DNA from: an uncultured Erysipelotrichaceae bacterium
Lineage (GTDB): Bacteria > Bacillota_I > Bacilli_A > Erysipelotrichales > Coprobacillaceae
Length of the DNA stretch: 13,435 nt
Assembly: GCA_900317015.1 (NCBI GenBank)
Contig: ONFH01000170.1
Location: 1 to 13,435, forward strand
Reading direction: 5' to 3'
This document shows positions 7,585 to 13,435 of this stretch, one piece after another; the first letter of the stretch is position 1; each line of letters opens with the position of its first letter. The position numbers and the translations under genes are program-made. The notes under the pieces are model-generated. The model was not told where the DNA came from. It saw only the letters and a program-made list of their open reading frames with translations, and ran no database searches.

Positions 7585-8484
7585 TTATTTTTCCTTTGGT
7601 GTTAATAAGTTGATCGAATGATGTAAGCAGTTGATCTCTAATGGGAATGTTGAACCTTCTTCACCATCGACATCATAACGGATGTCCTTATCACAGTCGA
7701 TCTTGATATGGCTCGCCTGAACATAGTCGACAATATTATTGTCTAATAATTTACCGATGGCTAAGTCTTTTAAAGCTGTTAATAATTCGGCGACGGAACA
7801 TTTCTTAATGACCATTAAGTCAAGCTTGCCATCTTCAACACTGGCAATTGGAGTGATCCCATTGAAGCCACCGACGGATTGTGAGTTGGCCACTAAGAAT
7901 AAAGAAGCATCTTCTTCAAACTTGGCATCATCGGCTTCAATCGTTAAATGTAACTGCATTGCAAGCTGCTGAGGTAACTGTGTTAAACCAGCGACATAGT
8001 AAGCTAATGGACCCCACATATTCTTGTCTTTACTTTCAACCTGGAAGGCGATATCACTAAACATCCCACCAGCAACCACATTGGCAAAGACTTTGCCCTG
8101 GACTTCCCCGACATCGATCTTTTCGGTATGGAAATCATTGATCATGTCCACGAATGGCTGAGATTTCATAGGTAATTTTAAATAGTTGGCGAAATCATTG
8201 ACTGTTCCAGCAGGAATTAAAGCAACTGGCGTTTCTGATCCGCTTTTAATAATGCCACCAAGGCATTCATTGACAGTGCCATCACCGCCGACGGAAACGA
8301 CGAAATCATAATCGCCTTTCTTGACAGCACGGCAGCGTTCAAAGGCATCGTTATTGCCCTTTGTAAAATATGTATCGACCTGATTGACATCTGTCTGTAA
8401 GATCAAGTCTCCGATAAATGTATTTAAGCTCTTATGAAATGCCTGCGTCCCACTGACTGGGTTAATGACAAATAAACACTTCAT
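7585..8484 (-). CDS. Diacylglycerol kinase family lipid kinase (DgkB/YegS type)
   Basis: This 299-residue soluble protein starts with the family's first strand (FVINPVSG, 5-12). It carries the nucleotide-binding GGDGT loop (66-70), the PAGTVNDFAN segment (91-100), which matches the usual P.GT.NDFA, and a C-terminal YDVDGE (about 274-279) matching the conserved DGE. Members phosphorylate lipids, classically diacylglycerol to phosphatidic acid at the inner membrane face. In Gram-positives DgkB recycles the diacylglycerol left by lipoteichoic-acid synthesis. No membrane segment is visible, as expected. ATG 8484 follows AAGGAGAG at eight bases. It is transcribed away from pgsA from its own promoter. 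The location beside pgsA and an LTA-synthase-like gene favours the recycling role, but the lipid substrate (diacylglycerol, sphingosine or another) cannot be read from sequence. Confidence 0.9.
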   Translation of the reverse strand: MKCLFVINPVSGTQAFHKSLNTFIGDLILQTDVNQVDTYFTKGNNDAFERCRAVKKGDYDFVVSVGGDGTVNECLGGIIKSGSETPVALIPAGTVNDFANYLKLPMKSQPFVDMINDFHTEKIDVGEVQGKVFANVVAGGMFSDIAFQVESKDKNMWGPLAYYVAGLTQLPQQLAMQLHLTIEADDAKFEEDASLFLVANSQSVGGFNGITPIASVEDGKLDLMVIKKCSVAELLTALKDLAIGKLLDNNIVDYVQASHIKIDCDKDIRYDVDGEEGSTFPLEINCLHHSINLLTPKEK

Positions 8485-8517
8485 GAATTACACTCTCCTT
8501 TACGTCTTATATTCCCT

Positions 8518-8546
8518 AGTTTACAATGAAATGAAACAAGTGTAAA
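8518..8546 (-). promoter_or_regulatory. Sigma-A-type promoter for the lipid kinase gene
   Basis: On the minus strand TTTACA (8546-8541), a 17-base spacer and TAAACT (8523-8518) lie about 34 bases before ATG 8484. It diverges from the pgsA promoter in the same 246-base intergenic region. Confidence 0.6.
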
Positions 8547-8670
8547 TGTTCAAAATTAAGAAATTGTCTAGGAATGAACGGTATGTTAACCATCTCTTTA
8601 CCATCTTTTTGAGGAAACATTAAAACAGCTTAAAAAATTGAAAGAAGTTTATGAAACCTTCAATAAATAT

Positions 8671-8699
8671 TTGATGATTATAGGAAGATTTGTTATAGT
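8671..8699 (+). promoter_or_regulatory. Sigma-A-type promoter for the pgsA operon
   Basis: TTGATG (8671-8676), exactly 17 bases, then TATAGT (8694-8699). It lies inside the 93-base in-frame open extension upstream of pgsA, which argues that the extension (from a TTG at 8638) is not translated and that ATG 8731 is the start. Confidence 0.7.
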
Positions 8700-8730
8700 T
8701 AGTGTGTTAATGAAGGAAAGAGGGAAATGT

Positions 8731-9321
8731 ATGAATTTACCAAATAAGCTGACCGTCATTCGCTTGATCATGGTACCGATCTTTATTGCCGTGTACCTGA
8801 TCCCTGAAGCAATGGGCATGAAGTTACCGGAATATCACGTTTTGTGGACAACGATGACAAGCGTGGATATGATTGCGTTCTTCGTTTTTGCGTTAGCTTC
8901 AATTACGGATTTTCTTGATGGAAAATTGGCAAGAGCCAACAATTTAGTGACAACTTTCGGAAAGTTTGTCGATCCAGTTGCGGATAAAATGTTAGTGAAC
9001 TCAGCTTTGATCCTCTTGACTGTCGATGGAAAGATCCCTGTTTTGATCTTGATCATCATGGTCTTAAGAGATACGCTTGTCGATGCGATTCGATTCTTAG
9101 CTGCAAACAATAACGTTGTCATTGCCGCAAGTATCTGGGGCAAAGCAAAAACGATGACACAGATGATCGCCATCTGTTTATTACTGTTAAATAATCCAAT
9201 CTTCAGTGCAATCCATCTGCCAATGGATCAGATCATGATCTACTTAGCCACATTCTTCTCCGTTGCTTCTGGCTTGAATTATTTAGCTGGCAGTAAAGAT
9301 TTTATTACGGAAAGTATGTAA
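8731..9321 (+). CDS. pgsA: CDP-diacylglycerol--glycerol-3-phosphate 3-phosphatidyltransferase
   Basis: This integral membrane enzyme joins CDP-diacylglycerol and glycerol-3-phosphate to give phosphatidylglycerol-phosphate, the committed step to phosphatidylglycerol. From ATG 8731 it is 196 residues, the normal size. It opens with MNLPNKLTVIRL, typical for PgsA, and carries the complete CDP-alcohol phosphotransferase signature: D60, D63-G64, A67-R68, G77, D81 and D85. Several hydrophobic helices follow (about 8-24, 45-60, 87-112, 143-160, 165-183). AAAGAGGG at 8718-8725 is its ribosome site, and the promoter lies 32 bases further upstream. The hexapeptide acyltransferase gene starts 12 bases after its stop. 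In this neighbourhood its product is also the glycerol-phosphate donor for lipoteichoic-acid-type polymers. Other CDP-alcohol transferases share the signature, but the N-terminus and size favour PgsA. Confidence 0.93.
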   Translation: MNLPNKLTVIRLIMVPIFIAVYLIPEAMGMKLPEYHVLWTTMTSVDMIAFFVFALASITDFLDGKLARANNLVTTFGKFVDPVADKMLVNSALILLTVDGKIPVLILIIMVLRDTLVDAIRFLAANNNVVIAASIWGKAKTMTQMIAICLLLLNNPIFSAIHLPMDQIMIYLATFFSVASGLNYLAGSKDFITESM

Positions 9322-9333
9322 AGGAGAAATACG

Positions 9334-9999
9334 ATGTATACAATTCAGGATCTGTATGATTTAGATCATACGCTCGCAAAGGATTACTTATCTCAGTTTA
9401 CTTATCCTTGGGAAGCCTTAAAAGGCATCAAGGATATGATCTTAAAGCTTGGTGAAAGCTTATCTAAAGATGAATACAATGAAGTGAAGCCACATGTTTG
9501 GGTCCATAAGAGCGCCACTGTATTTGATTCTGCTTACTTAGGAGAACCTTGTATCATTGGTCCAAATACCGAAGTAAGACAGTGTGCATTCATTCGTGGC
9601 AGTGCCTTAGTTGGTGCTGATTGTGTCGTGGGCAATTCGACAGAATTAAAAAATGTGATCTTATTTGATCATGTACAGACACCTCATTACAATTACGTTG
9701 GTGATTCTATTCTTGGTTACTTCTCTCATACAGGAGCAGGGGCCATCACATCTAATGTCAAATCAGATAAAAAGAATATCGTCGTAAAAAATGGGGACGA
9801 ACATATTGAAACTGGATTAAAGAAGATGGGTGCTATGCTTGGCGATTATGTCGAAGTTGGCTGTAACTCTGTCTTAAATCCAGGAACAGTCATTGGTAGA
9901 CATTCAAATGTCTATCCAACCTCATGTGTCCGTGGTGTCATTCCAGATCATTCGATCTTTAAGAATGATGGCACGATCGTGAAAAAGAGAGCTGATTAG
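9334..9999 (+). CDS. GlmU-like left-handed beta-helix (hexapeptide) acyltransferase
   Basis: This 221-residue protein has a short helical N-terminus (about 1-50) and then hexapeptide repeats forming a left-handed beta-helix (about 52-205). The core resembles the acetyltransferase half of GlmU: PHYNYVGD (117-124) lines up with the GlmU segment holding the catalytic His (H118 here) and the Tyr three residues later (Y121), followed by GAGAITSN (134-141), matching GlmU's GAGTITCN. By the same alignment a GlmU Asn is His here (H132). There is no nucleotidyltransferase domain, so it is not a full GlmU. It probably transfers an acyl group to a sugar-nucleotide or amino sugar. Such proteins are often labelled UDP-GlcNAc pyrophosphorylase-related, which the sequence does not support as an activity. 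AAGGAG overlaps the pgsA stop region and ATG follows after seven bases, so the two are co-transcribed. The substrate is unknown. Confidence 0.8.
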   Translation: MYTIQDLYDLDHTLAKDYLSQFTYPWEALKGIKDMILKLGESLSKDEYNEVKPHVWVHKSATVFDSAYLGEPCIIGPNTEVRQCAFIRGSALVGADCVVGNSTELKNVILFDHVQTPHYNYVGDSILGYFSHTGAGAITSNVKSDKKNIVVKNGDEHIETGLKKMGAMLGDYVEVGCNSVLNPGTVIGRHSNVYPTSCVRGVIPDHSIFKNDGTIVKKRAD

Positions 10000-10026
10000 A
10001 AAGGTCCGTATTTACGGACCTTTTTT
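10000..10026 (+). terminator. Terminator after the pgsA operon
   Basis: A perfect 10-bp stem, AAAGGTCCGT with ACGGACCTTT, has a four-base loop and is followed by T-run sequence. It begins directly after the stop codon. The next gene starts only 32 bases later, so this hairpin may act as a partial terminator or RNA-stability element between them. Confidence 0.9.
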
Positions 10027-10041
10027 AATCAATAAATAGGA

Positions 10042-10058
10042 AAGGAAGGAAAGGGAAA
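10042..10058 (+). promoter_or_regulatory. Purine-rich ribosome binding site of the Big_2-GDPD gene
   Basis: AAGGAAGGAAAGGG at 10042-10055 offers overlapping Shine-Dalgarno sequences before ATG 10059. No good promoter fits between the preceding hairpin and this site; the best candidate (TTTACG 10011-10016, 16 bases, TAAATA 10033-10038) is weak and overlaps the hairpin. Confidence 0.5.
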
Positions 10059-12053
10059 ATGAAGAAATCATTATTGAGCTTTCTGTGTGTGATGACGATG
10101 GTCATCTCCAGCGCCATCGGTGTCTCTGCCAAAGGCGCCAAGGATGCTAAACAGCCAGTACTTAATAAGACGACTGTTGTGGAACATGCACAGAATCACG
10201 TGTACTTAAAAGTCAAGAACATCTCAAAAAAGACAAAAGTACAATGGTCGACATCCAATAAGAAAATGGCGACCGTTGACAAAACAGGGGCGGTCTGGCT
10301 GATCAAACCAGGAAAAGTGACCGCAATGGCGAAAGTCAATGGCAAGACCTTGAAATGTCAGATCACCGCCAAAACAAATATTCAGTTAAACAGTGAGTTC
10401 TTTTATCTGAATGTTGGAAAACAGAAGAAACTTTATCCAAAGAACTTATTCCCTAAGGAAAAAGGAATCGTCAAATATTGGTCATTAAATCCAATTATTG
10501 CCTCAATCAATAAAAAAGGTGTTGTGACTGGAAGATCGTCTGGAAGTACATCACTTCGTGTAAAGGTTGGTCAATGTATCTTAAACTGTAACGTCACAGT
10601 CATCAAACCAACGACGATGAATGTCGATGGGAATATGACGATGGTCACAGGGGATGCCGCTCAGTTAAAATTATTAAATAATACCTTTACATCGGAATCG
10701 AACTGGTCATCTTCTGATCCTAATGTCGTGACAGTCACAAATAAGGGTGTGATCAACTGTGTCAATGAAGGAACAGCGGTCATTACTGCCACAAACAGTG
10801 GAGAATCCTTCAGTACTACGATCACAGTGCAGGATCCAGCCATTAAATTTAGAAATGTGAATGGTACGCTTCAAGCTTATATTAAGAATGCTTCTCAGCC
10901 AGCCACTTGGTCAACATCTAATGGTGCGATTGCTTCCATCGATGCGAATGGTGTCTTGACCGGTCTTAGTAATGGAGATGTGACGATTATTGGTACGATC
11001 GGTGATCAGAGTGCCACTTATGATGTCCATGTCTCTCAAATTACCATTGGCGATCAGCCAAGCTATATCTTCTGGCGTCAGTCTAATCATCGTTTAGTAT
11101 CGATCAATAAAGTCACTTGTACGAAAGATGCTTACTTTACGTGTGATGACTATACGAATTATGTCATTGGCTTTAAGCGTTATAATACCGCCAATCCAGA
11201 TGAACTGGTGGTTCAGTCCTACTGGAATAACCTTGGTATGCTTTTAAACAAGGGCAATACGTATTCATTCCTATTAGCACGTAATGAAGGGGCGAATGAT
11301 CAATCCGATGTTCCACTTGCTGGTGCCGATTCTATTAGAATTGAGCCACGCACGACTATGCAGCATGCAAAAGTTCCTGCAAAATGGATGAAATCAGGTG
11401 TTTCGGCTCATCGTGGCGATATGACGAAGGCACCAGAAAATACAACAGCAGCCTACAAAGCAGCCGGCAAGAATAAAAAAATCATTGCCATCGAAGCGGA
11501 TATCCATGATACAGCTGATGGTCAGTTAGTCATGATCCATGATAACTATTTAGCACGTATGACGACGATTTCTAAAAAGAGTCCGAATGCGATGAAACCA
11601 TTAAGCGCATTAACATTAAAACAGATCCAGTCTTATAGCATCAAAGCAACCATCAATGGCAAGACGAAGGTCTATAAAAACCTTCATATTCCAACATTTA
11701 GTCAGTATCTTGATATCTGTAAGAAATATAACAAGATCGCGTTTATTGACTTAAAAACATTTAATAAGAGCGGATCCATCAAGAAGATGGTCGACATTAT
11801 TAATGCAAAAGGTATGCAGAATAAGGTCTTAGTCATGGGCTATCGTACCGGTTATCTAGAAAACATCGCTCATACACCAGGTGGTGCAGGCCTTAAAAAA
11901 TGTGCGTTATTCTCTGATCGAATGACGTCAACACAGCGACAGATCGTCTTACAAAATGGTATTGGCAGTGTCATGCCAGACTGGAACAAGCAGACGAAAT
12001 CAGAAAATAACTGGTGTAAGAAACACGGAATTACCTATTGTACATGGGCTTAA
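10059..12053 (+). CDS. Secreted Big_2-repeat protein with C-terminal GDPD domain
   Basis: This 664-residue protein has a signal peptide (KK, hydrophobic core, cleavage likely after VSA at 24). Four bacterial Ig-like Big_2-type units follow (about 35-105, 110-184, 186-259, 262-327), each with a W..S/SN ... A.V/I ...G.V hallmark. Next is a beta-rich module of unassigned type (about 328-435) with aromatic residues, possibly ligand-binding. The GDPD domain (about 447-664) shows HRG 451-453, PENT 459-462, E479 and D481, HD 494-495 and K566. It shares a LHIPT...YL.ICK.Y.K.AF..LK block with the upstream GDPD. The protein ends at CTWA, where most GDPDs go on for some 30 residues to a GVDG.TD strand; no other frame supplies it. 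It has no LPXTG motif or membrane anchor, so it is probably secreted and wall-associated through the Ig-like repeats. A role in cutting glycerophosphodiesters or teichoic-acid chains outside the cell is inferred. Confidence 0.88.
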   Translation: MKKSLLSFLCVMTMVISSAIGVSAKGAKDAKQPVLNKTTVVEHAQNHVYLKVKNISKKTKVQWSTSNKKMATVDKTGAVWLIKPGKVTAMAKVNGKTLKCQITAKTNIQLNSEFFYLNVGKQKKLYPKNLFPKEKGIVKYWSLNPIIASINKKGVVTGRSSGSTSLRVKVGQCILNCNVTVIKPTTMNVDGNMTMVTGDAAQLKLLNNTFTSESNWSSSDPNVVTVTNKGVINCVNEGTAVITATNSGESFSTTITVQDPAIKFRNVNGTLQAYIKNASQPATWSTSNGAIASIDANGVLTGLSNGDVTIIGTIGDQSATYDVHVSQITIGDQPSYIFWRQSNHRLVSINKVTCTKDAYFTCDDYTNYVIGFKRYNTANPDELVVQSYWNNLGMLLNKGNTYSFLLARNEGANDQSDVPLAGADSIRIEPRTTMQHAKVPAKWMKSGVSAHRGDMTKAPENTTAAYKAAGKNKKIIAIEADIHDTADGQLVMIHDNYLARMTTISKKSPNAMKPLSALTLKQIQSYSIKATINGKTKVYKNLHIPTFSQYLDICKKYNKIAFIDLKTFNKSGSIKKMVDIINAKGMQNKVLVMGYRTGYLENIAHTPGGAGLKKCALFSDRMTSTQRQIVLQNGIGSVMPDWNKQTKSENNWCKKHGITYCTWA

Positions 12054-12067
12054 TTTTAGAGCTTTCT

Positions 12068-12119
12068 AAGGAATGAAATGGCGAAGTCACTTTGACTTCA
12101 AAGGATTTCATTCCTTTTT
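12068..12119 (+). terminator. Two-tier terminator after the Big_2-GDPD gene
   Basis: AAGGAATGAAAT (12068-12079) pairs with ATTTCATTCCTT (12105-12116). Inside the loop, GAAGTCA (12083-12089) pairs with TGACTTC (12093-12099) over a three-base loop. A T-run follows. Confidence 0.85.
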
Positions 12120-12154
12120 CTTTTTGAACATACTTCATCCATCAATTTTTGGTA

Positions 12155-12182
12155 TTCACAAAAGTTAAAAAATGTGTATACT
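12155..12182 (+). promoter_or_regulatory. Sigma-A-type promoter for the zinc-ribbon gene
   Basis: TTCACA (12155-12160), a 16-base spacer and TATACT (12177-12182) lie after the upstream terminator and 25 bases before ATG 12208. The block TTCACAAAAGTT (12155-12166) is identical to one upstream of YfhO copy 2. Confidence 0.65.
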
Positions 12183-12207
12183 AGTTGTTCAAAGGGGGTA
12201 GACCTAT

Positions 12208-13338
12208 ATGAAATGTCCATATTGTGGTGCAGAAAATGAAGATGATGCTTATGTCTGTACATCCTGTGGGATGCCATTAAAGCGTAGTCATCCTCATTAT
12301 GAAGATGAAGATCAATCTGAAAACGAAGATGATTTTTTTGAATCAGATATGTATGATGATTCACAGGATTCACAAAACGAACCAGAAGAGGATTCCATCG
12401 GTGATGAGACCATTGCGGCTGATGAAGATACGATCTTCTATCAGAAGGAAAACATCGATGACACTGATGAAGAAGAACCAAGAAACGAAAGCTTCTCATT
12501 TGATGAAGAAGATGGCGATGAGGATGAAGAACCTTTTGAAGACGTCATTCCTCAGGAAAGTAAGATGGATTCATTAAAAAATAAATTTAAATCTTTCAAG
12601 AAAGAAAAAGCAGAACCTGTCTATGAAGACGAGGAAGAACCGGTACATAGAGCCGAGGATCGTGTGAAGTCTTTCTTTAACGATGATGATGAAGAAGATT
12701 ATGAAACAGATCAGGCACGAGAAGATAACTTAGAAGATGTTTACGATGAGGAAGAACGTCGTCCAAGAAGAGCCTCTTCGATTCGTATCATTCCATTTAA
12801 AGTGCTGATTCTGATCTTAGTTGTGGCAGCCGTTGTGGGCGGGATCTTAATGATGCGAAACAAATCTGCCAATAACACATCGACGACGACCAAGACAACG
12901 ACAACAGTCGTCAAACCAGTCATCGCTTCCGTCAAAGCGTCATCCACTTTACGTGAAACAGGTTATGACCATTCGGCTGATCTGATGATCGATGGGGATC
13001 TAACGACCGCTTGGCAGGAAGGCGTTGTTGGTGATGGAATTGGTCAGTATGCGACCTTTACATTAAAGAACAAGGCGCCGGTCAAGTCATGTTCGATTGC
13101 CAATGGGTATGATAAGAGCTCTTATTTATATACACGTAATAACCGTGTTAAAGAAGCCACATTTACCTTTGATGATGGCACAAGTGAAACTCATACATTA
13201 AAGGATCAGTATAATACATACTCAAAGATCACTTTTAAAAAGACCCATAAAACAAAAACAGTGAAGATCACGATCACTTCGATCTATCGTGGTACGTATT
13301 ACCATGATACATGTATTTCAGAAGTGAAGTTTGCCTAA
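12208..13338 (+). CDS. Zinc-ribbon, acidic-linker, single-pass membrane protein with extracellular discoidin-like domain
   Basis: This 376-residue protein has four parts. A zinc ribbon (CPYC at 3-6, CTSC at 17-20) is followed by a very acidic, low-complexity linker (about 31-185) broken by a Lys-rich patch (about 120-135). One membrane helix (about 195-216) follows an Arg-rich stretch (RRPRR), consistent with the N-terminus inside. Outside, a Thr-rich spacer (about 224-236) leads to a beta-sandwich domain (about 238-376) with ASSTL, LMIDGD.TTAW and G.GIGQYA motifs. This domain resembles the discoidin/F5-8C-like fold often found on Firmicutes zinc-ribbon proteins and sometimes called NADase-type glycan-binding. 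It likely binds cell-surface glycan or polymer and signals to or anchors a cytoplasmic partner; no enzyme motif is seen. AAAGGGGGT at 12191-12199 is its ribosome site. It has its own promoter and terminator. The function is not known. Confidence 0.85.
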   Translation: MKCPYCGAENEDDAYVCTSCGMPLKRSHPHYEDEDQSENEDDFFESDMYDDSQDSQNEPEEDSIGDETIAADEDTIFYQKENIDDTDEEEPRNESFSFDEEDGDEDEEPFEDVIPQESKMDSLKNKFKSFKKEKAEPVYEDEEEPVHRAEDRVKSFFNDDDEEDYETDQAREDNLEDVYDEEERRPRRASSIRIIPFKVLILILVVAAVVGGILMMRNKSANNTSTTTKTTTTVVKPVIASVKASSTLRETGYDHSADLMIDGDLTTAWQEGVVGDGIGQYATFTLKNKAPVKSCSIANGYDKSSYLYTRNNRVKEATFTFDDGTSETHTLKDQYNTYSKITFKKTHKTKTVKITITSIYRGTYYHDTCISEVKFA

Positions 13339-13339
13339 G

Positions 13340-13362
13340 GAGAAGCGGATGCTTCTCTTTTT
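13340..13362 (+). terminator. Terminator after the zinc-ribbon gene
   Basis: GAGAAGC (13340-13346) and GCTTCTC (13351-13357) form a 7-bp stem with a GGAT loop, followed by a T-run. It begins two bases after the stop codon. From 13363 to the window end I see no gene, promoter or repeat I can support. Confidence 0.85.
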
Positions 13363-13435
13363 GCGTATTGAAACAAACCCAAATATTCTAAGTTGTCTAG
13401 TCATATAAGAAATAGCTCTTTGATAAGGCTTTCAA

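Noticed and set aside
8638..8730. In-frame N-terminal extension of pgsA from a TTG codon
   Set aside because: A good promoter (8671-8699) lies inside it, and ATG 8731 has a ribosome site and starts with the typical PgsA N-terminus.
12098..12499. Open frame on the minus strand opposite the acidic linker
   Set aside because: It is the complement of repetitive acidic codons, overlaps a terminator, and its His/Arg-rich composition matches no family.
12290..12760. Repeat-like GATGAAGA runs resembling a tandem array
   Set aside because: They are low-complexity Asp/Glu codons with no fixed unit length or spacers, so not a CRISPR or tandem repeat.
8564..13400. TTGTCTAG at 8564-8571 and 13393-13400 as a shared site
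   Set aside because: An 8-base match is expected by chance in this length, and neither copy sits at a clear promoter position.
13363..13435. Promoter-like boxes after the last terminator
   Set aside because: TTGAAA and TTGTCT occur, but no -10 box stands at 16-18 bases from either.

Overview
The window looks like chromosomal DNA from a low-to-moderate GC Gram-positive bacterium (Firmicutes). Support: strong AGGAGG-type ribosome sites, sigma-A-like promoters, rho-independent hairpins with T-runs, and Gram-positive families (YfhO, lipoteichoic-acid-synthase-like, Big_2 surface proteins, zinc-ribbon/acidic-linker membrane proteins). The style resembles gut Erysipelotrichia-type Firmicutes, but this placement is an impression. 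No rRNA, tRNA, CRISPR array, transposase or phage gene was found.

Layout. 1-1485 (+): the C-terminal end of an LTA-synthase/phosphoglycerol-transferase-like sulfatase-fold protein, then a membrane-anchored glycerophosphodiester phosphodiesterase (GDPD), closed by a terminator. 1536-7471: two large paralogous YfhO-family membrane proteins facing each other tail to tail, each with its own promoter and terminator. 7517-8546 (-): a diacylglycerol-kinase-family lipid kinase. 8671-10026 (+): pgsA and a GlmU-like hexapeptide acyltransferase in a tight operon. 10059-12119 (+): a secreted protein with four Big_2-like domains, a beta-rich module and a C-terminal GDPD domain. 12155-13362 (+): a zinc-ribbon protein with a long acidic linker, one membrane segment and an extracellular discoidin-like domain. 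After 13362 nothing is recognisable.

How the genes may fit together. Most of them handle phosphatidylglycerol and glycerol-phosphate polymers. PgsA makes the precursor of phosphatidylglycerol. LTA-synthase-like enzymes take glycerol-phosphate from phosphatidylglycerol and release diacylglycerol, which a DgkB-like kinase returns to phosphatidic acid. YfhO proteins are linked in Bacillus to glycosylation of lipoteichoic acid. GDPD enzymes cut glycerophosphodiesters. The window therefore reads as a neighbourhood for making, decorating, recycling and trimming a polyglycerolphosphate envelope polymer, although it is transcribed as several separate units. The family assignments are well supported; the joint pathway is inference.
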